Below are positions 6,047 through 8,589 of a stretch of 8,589 bases of DNA, in pieces. Below the pieces are notes generated by a model. The model saw only the letters and a program-made list of their open reading frames with translations. It had not been told where the DNA came from and did not search any database. The position numbers were made by a program, and so were the translations under genes. The DNA lies in the NCBI GenBank assembly GCA_009779515.1, contig WREE01000086.1:1-8589 (forward strand), written 5' to 3'. This stretch comes from Symbiobacteriaceae bacterium (lineage in GTDB: Bacteria > Bacillota > JAAYKD01 > WRDA01). Position 1 is the stretch's first letter. Every line of letters begins with the position of its first letter.

Positions 6047-8110
6047 ATGGCAATGTTATCAGCCAGTGTTAAGGAGAAAGCAGCGGGTATTGCTGCTGCC
6101 ACCATTAAGCAGCTCAAAGCTACTAGTGTGCAGTACGCTGTGCGCTATCGGGGGGAGGTTGTCCTCTCGGAGTCGGTAGGTAAGTTCGACTGGGAGGAGA
6201 GTAAGCCTTTAGACTCCCAAGATACCTACGGTGTCGGTTCGGTCAGTAAGGTCTTTGTGACAGCAGCTGCCATGCTGCTAATGGATCAGGGGTTGTTGGA
6301 TATCGATCAACCTTATAAGCAATATGTAACCGAGTTTACCATGGCCGACCCCCGTTATGAGGGGATTACTATTCGTCATCTGATGAATCATTCCTCCGGG
6401 ATTTACGGTACCCATTTTAAAGGTGGCATCCTCATGGATGACGTCAACACTTATTCCCACGACAACTTACTTAAAAACTTGCAAGTAGCCACGCTCAAAT
6501 ACGACCCAGGTACCTTCTCCGAATACTGTAACGATGGTTTTACTATGTTGGAAATTCTTGTGGAGCGTATCAGTGGCATCAGCTATATCGAATTCTTAAA
6601 TATCCATTTCTTTGAACCTTTGGGCATCAAGAATACCAGGGGACCTGCCAACGAGCCAGATCGTTCGCATCGCGCGCGTCATGTCATGCCTAACCTTTTC
6701 CAGGGTAATCTCCCCTATGAAAGTACGAATATTTTAGGTACCGGGGGGATTTTATCTACAGCGGAGGATCTCTGCTTATTCGCCGAAGTGCTGAGTGGTA
6801 AAAAGATACTCTCAGCTAAAGCTGCTGCAATGATGGCTAACCCGGAATATCAGAATTGTGCTTTCTGGCCTCTTGATGAGGAGCAAGACGGCAGTACTGC
6901 TTATGGCTTGGGCTACGACTTGGTGCATGTCCATCCCTTCAACAAAGTAGGTTTTACCGCTCTCAACAAGGGTGGCGATACTATGCAGTATCATGCCTCT
7001 CTGGTTCTTATTCCCGAACTGGATATAGCTGCTGCCTCTGTTTCTGCCGGAGCCTCTTCCATGACCAATGCTATTTTAGTGGTGGAGTTACTTAAATGCG
7101 CCCTCTTAGAGTACGGTATTGTGTCAGCTTTTCCGGAGGAACCGGAATATAAAGCTCCGGTTAAGGAGACCGTGCCACCAGAAACTTATACTCATGCTGG
7201 TCTCTACGCGAACAGTGGCAGATATGTAACTCTTGCTATCGAAGAGGATGCCATATCTTTACCGGAGATGAGGGGGATGGTCCCTGCTCAGCAGTATGTT
7301 TACGATGGCAAAGGTAAGTTTGTCAGTCCCGATGGCAAGATAACAGCTCGTTTTGTGGCCACGGAAGCAGGTTACACCTTTCTGCAGGGGGATTTGGTAA
7401 TTGGCTACCCGGATATTGGTCAGCGCCACGCCCACTCTTTCCTCTTCCAGAAGATGGTTCCTAACCCTTTAGCACCGGAAGTGGCAGACGCTTGGGCTAA
7501 GCGCCAAGGTAAGCGCTACATTGTCCTCAACGATTTAGTCAGCAGCGGGCAGTTTGCTAATCTCTCATTGGCAAATACTCTGGAAATGACCGTAGATATC
7601 GAGCAAGGCTATGCTGCAGGAGGCAACAAAATTGTTGATGCTAACTTCGCTAAAAATGTCTTGGTCTTCCGTGATGTGGGTGATTTGCAATTTGTCGTCG
7701 AGGGCGGGAAAGAGTTACTATATACCAAAGATTTGAGACTTATGAGGGTTGATGAAATCCCTACCTTCGCCACCTCTCTGGAGGAGGTCGTGGTCGAGAG
7801 TGAAGGGTATGCGGTTTACTATCTGATTGATAAAGAGAGCGAAGGTTATACAATTAATGTCGAAATACCTGAGGGGGGGCTCTTTGCAGCTTACGCTAAA
7901 CGGGAAGAACCCAAGAAGGATGAGGATAAGCAAGATAAGGAGCAGGAGAAAAAACCTGAACCTCCTCCTGAAGATGCACCTCCTCCTCCCTCCCACCTTA
8001 AATGCCACTCCCGCATTACCGGTAACCAGTCAGTGATCCTAGCGGAAGGCGACCTACTTCTCTTTAAGGGTAACCCTGGTGATAGCTTCAAAATAACTTG
8101 CATTAAATAA
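6047..8110 (+). CDS. Serine hydrolase of the beta-lactamase / class C PBP fold with long C-terminal extension (687 aa)
   Basis: Residues 25-350 form a beta-lactamase-family domain. The nucleophile motif S65-V-S-K68 lies in YGVGSVSKVF, HLMNHSSGI (111-119) matches the LLtHtSGi block, and the second motif is Y160-C-N162. GTGGILSTAEDLCLFAEVL (231-249) is a conserved family segment, and K308-G-G310 fits the third [KH]-x-G motif. All catalytic elements are present, so it is probably an active esterase, D-aminopeptidase-like or peptidase-like enzyme; the substrate cannot be read from sequence. No signal peptide or lipobox is seen at the N-terminus (MAMLSASVKEKAAG), suggesting a cytoplasmic location or non-classical export. 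The C-terminal half (about 365-617) is beta-rich and unassigned. Residues 618-649 are first Lys/Glu/Asp-rich, then proline-rich, and precede a 38-residue tail with Cys653 and Cys685. ATG 6047 follows AAAGGA at 6031-6036; it starts 24 bases after pssA, so cotranscription is likely. Confidence 0.88.
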   Translation: MAMLSASVKEKAAGIAAATIKQLKATSVQYAVRYRGEVVLSESVGKFDWEESKPLDSQDTYGVGSVSKVFVTAAAMLLMDQGLLDIDQPYKQYVTEFTMADPRYEGITIRHLMNHSSGIYGTHFKGGILMDDVNTYSHDNLLKNLQVATLKYDPGTFSEYCNDGFTMLEILVERISGISYIEFLNIHFFEPLGIKNTRGPANEPDRSHRARHVMPNLFQGNLPYESTNILGTGGILSTAEDLCLFAEVLSGKKILSAKAAAMMANPEYQNCAFWPLDEEQDGSTAYGLGYDLVHVHPFNKVGFTALNKGGDTMQYHASLVLIPELDIAAASVSAGASSMTNAILVVELLKCALLEYGIVSAFPEEPEYKAPVKETVPPETYTHAGLYANSGRYVTLAIEEDAISLPEMRGMVPAQQYVYDGKGKFVSPDGKITARFVATEAGYTFLQGDLVIGYPDIGQRHAHSFLFQKMVPNPLAPEVADAWAKRQGKRYIVLNDLVSSGQFANLSLANTLEMTVDIEQGYAAGGNKIVDANFAKNVLVFRDVGDLQFVVEGGKELLYTKDLRLMRVDEIPTFATSLEEVVVESEGYAVYYLIDKESEGYTINVEIPEGGLFAAYAKREEPKKDEDKQDKEQEKKPEPPPEDAPPPPSHLKCHSRITGNQSVILAEGDLLLFKGNPGDSFKITCIK
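7898..7993 (+). other. Charged and proline-rich linker inside the serine hydrolase
   Basis: The 32 codons for residues 618-649 encode a polyampholyte stretch (Lys, Glu, Asp, Gln) followed by PEPPPEDAPPPPS. This is a low-complexity linker of the sort that separates folded domains. It divides the beta-rich part of the enzyme from its short terminal tail. The bases remain in frame with the gene. Confidence 0.8.
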
Positions 8111-8168
8111 GACAAAGAGGCTTAAAAAAACCGGTTTCTTGTTCATTGTTTCCTGTCTAACTTATCTT

Positions 8169-8193
8169 AAAGGGATAAAAGTATCCGCTTTTT
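8169..8193 (+). terminator. Possible weak intrinsic terminator after the serine hydrolase gene
   Basis: GGATA (8173-8177) pairs with TATCC (8182-8186) around the loop AAAG. AAAG (8169-8172) can extend the stem with CTTT (8188-8191) if G8187 is bulged. A TTTTT run at 8189-8193 follows. The stem is short and A/T-rich, so this is only a candidate, about 60 bases downstream of the stop at 8110. Confidence 0.35.
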
Positions 8194-8215
8194 GGCGACA
8201 TGCGCGTCAAAAAGC
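8187..8215. repeat. Inverted repeat GCTTTTTG / CAAAAAGC
   Basis: GCTTTTTG (8187-8194) is perfectly complementary to CAAAAAGC (8208-8215). Three further pairs, including one G-T wobble, bring the stem to 11 pairs around a 7-base loop. The AAAAAG on the right arm can instead pair with CTTTTT at 8219-8224, so two mutually exclusive hairpins are possible. Purpose unknown; it may contribute to transcript ends at the convergent junction. Confidence 0.5.
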
Positions 8216-8272
8216 AAACTTTTTCGCAGGAACACTTCTTAATTCGCCGAAGAGCGCACTCTGAGGCGAGAA

Positions 8273-8303
8273 AGGCTGTGGCAGCTAAATGCTGCCACAG
8301 CCT
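8273..8303. terminator. Perfect 13-bp hairpin, likely bidirectional terminator
   Basis: AGGCTGTGGCAGC (8273-8285) and GCTGCCACAGCCT (8291-8303) form a perfect 13-base-pair stem with the 5-base loop TAAAT. It lies between two genes that face each other, 14 bases from the stop of the minus-strand gene. On the plus strand it is followed by CTTTAT, and on the minus strand by TTCTC; both are moderate U-rich tails. Position and strength favour a shared terminator for both genes. Confidence 0.72.
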
Positions 8304-8316
8304 CTTTATGGTAGGG

Positions 8317-8589
8317 TTAGAGCCCAAAGATACGCTTTGAGTTAAGATAAAAAACTTTTTCCCAGTGTTCTTCAGGGATAATTGCCTTGGTGAATTCGAT
8401 ATAGTCTTGGTAGTTAGCTAGAGGCCAGTCAGTGCCGAATAGTATCTTGTCGAAGTTGTCAATATACTTTAGCCAGAGCTTGAGTTGCTCCACATACCCC
8501 TGTTGGTAGTTGAGAAACTGTGGCATGTGGCACTTGCCCACCAACAAACCAGATAGATCGGCTACCACATTAGGGTTCTTTTCCAGCAC
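8317..8589 (-). CDS. Amidohydrolase-2 family protein, C-terminal part (5' end outside window)
   Basis: The minus-strand frame is open from the window edge to TAA at 8319-8317, giving 91 codons including the stop. The GTG at the very edge is not evidence of a start, since the frame continues to the boundary. DKILFGTDWPLANYQDYIEF contains the FGTDWP motif of the amidohydrolase-2 family (metal-dependent TIM-barrel hydrolases or decarboxylases); its Asp is the conserved metal-ligand/catalytic Asp near the barrel's C-terminal end. The end, EKVFYLNSKRIFGL, matches the usual 'vf-x-x-NA-x-r-lf-x-l' closing helix, with Ser replacing the common Ala. The upstream VVADLSGLL is the preceding barrel strand. 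Substrate cannot be deduced from this part. The gene converges on the serine hydrolase gene and is separated from it by about 200 bases holding stem-loops. Confidence 0.85.
   Translation of the reverse strand: MLEKNPNVVADLSGLLVGKCHMPQFLNYQQGYVEQLKLWLKYIDNFDKILFGTDWPLANYQDYIEFTKAIIPEEHWEKVFYLNSKRIFGL

Noticed and set aside
5857..6117. Minus-strand open frame spanning the pssA / serine hydrolase junction
   Set aside because: It overlaps two well-supported plus-strand genes and shows no family features.
8128..8137. Palindrome AAACCGGTTT just after the serine hydrolase gene
   Set aside because: A loopless 10-base palindrome cannot form a stable hairpin and is likely by chance; no matching operator site was seen elsewhere.

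Overview
The window looks like a stretch of a bacterial chromosome, probably from a Bacillota-like (Gram-positive lineage) organism. The reasons are purine-rich AGGAGG-type ribosome binding sites, mixed ATG/GTG/TTG starts, mid-range base composition, and a type IV pilus assembly block with no PilP or PilQ (outer-membrane secretin) gene where those usually follow PilO. This lineage call is an inference and cannot be settled from the window.

Region 1 (about 1-5279, + strand) is a tightly packed, largely overlapping operon for a type IV pilus or related filament. It starts with the 3' end of an unrecognised gene. Next come a large PilX/GspK-like minor pilin lacking Glu at +5 and two classical class III prepilins (PilV/GspI-like and PilW/GspJ-like, both reading FTFIE). 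PilM-, PilN- and PilO-like assembly-platform genes follow, then a FimT/GspH-like prepilin read from a TTG start. The four prepilins together resemble a complete minor-pilin tip/initiation complex (K-I-J plus H) wrapped around the inner-membrane alignment complex (M-N-O). The PilM-like protein is unusual: it has two predicted N-terminal membrane helices and poorly preserved actin-like nucleotide-binding motifs.

Region 2 (5330-6022, + strand) encodes a CDP-alcohol phosphatidyltransferase, very probably PssA (phosphatidylserine synthase). The only start that fits both the conserved N-terminus and the near-perfect Shine-Dalgarno sequence is an ATT codon at 5348, a rare initiation codon.

Region 3 (6047-8110, + strand) is a 687-residue serine hydrolase of the beta-lactamase/penicillin-binding-protein fold (SxxK, YxN and KxG motifs all visible). 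It has no recognisable signal peptide, a long beta-rich C-terminal half, and a charged then proline-rich linker before a 38-residue tail.

Region 4 (8111-8589) is a convergent junction: about 200 bases with several stem-loops, including a perfect 13-bp inverted repeat, then the 3' end of a minus-strand amidohydrolase-2 family gene that runs off the window. I saw no tRNA, rRNA, CRISPR array, insertion sequence or phage gene.
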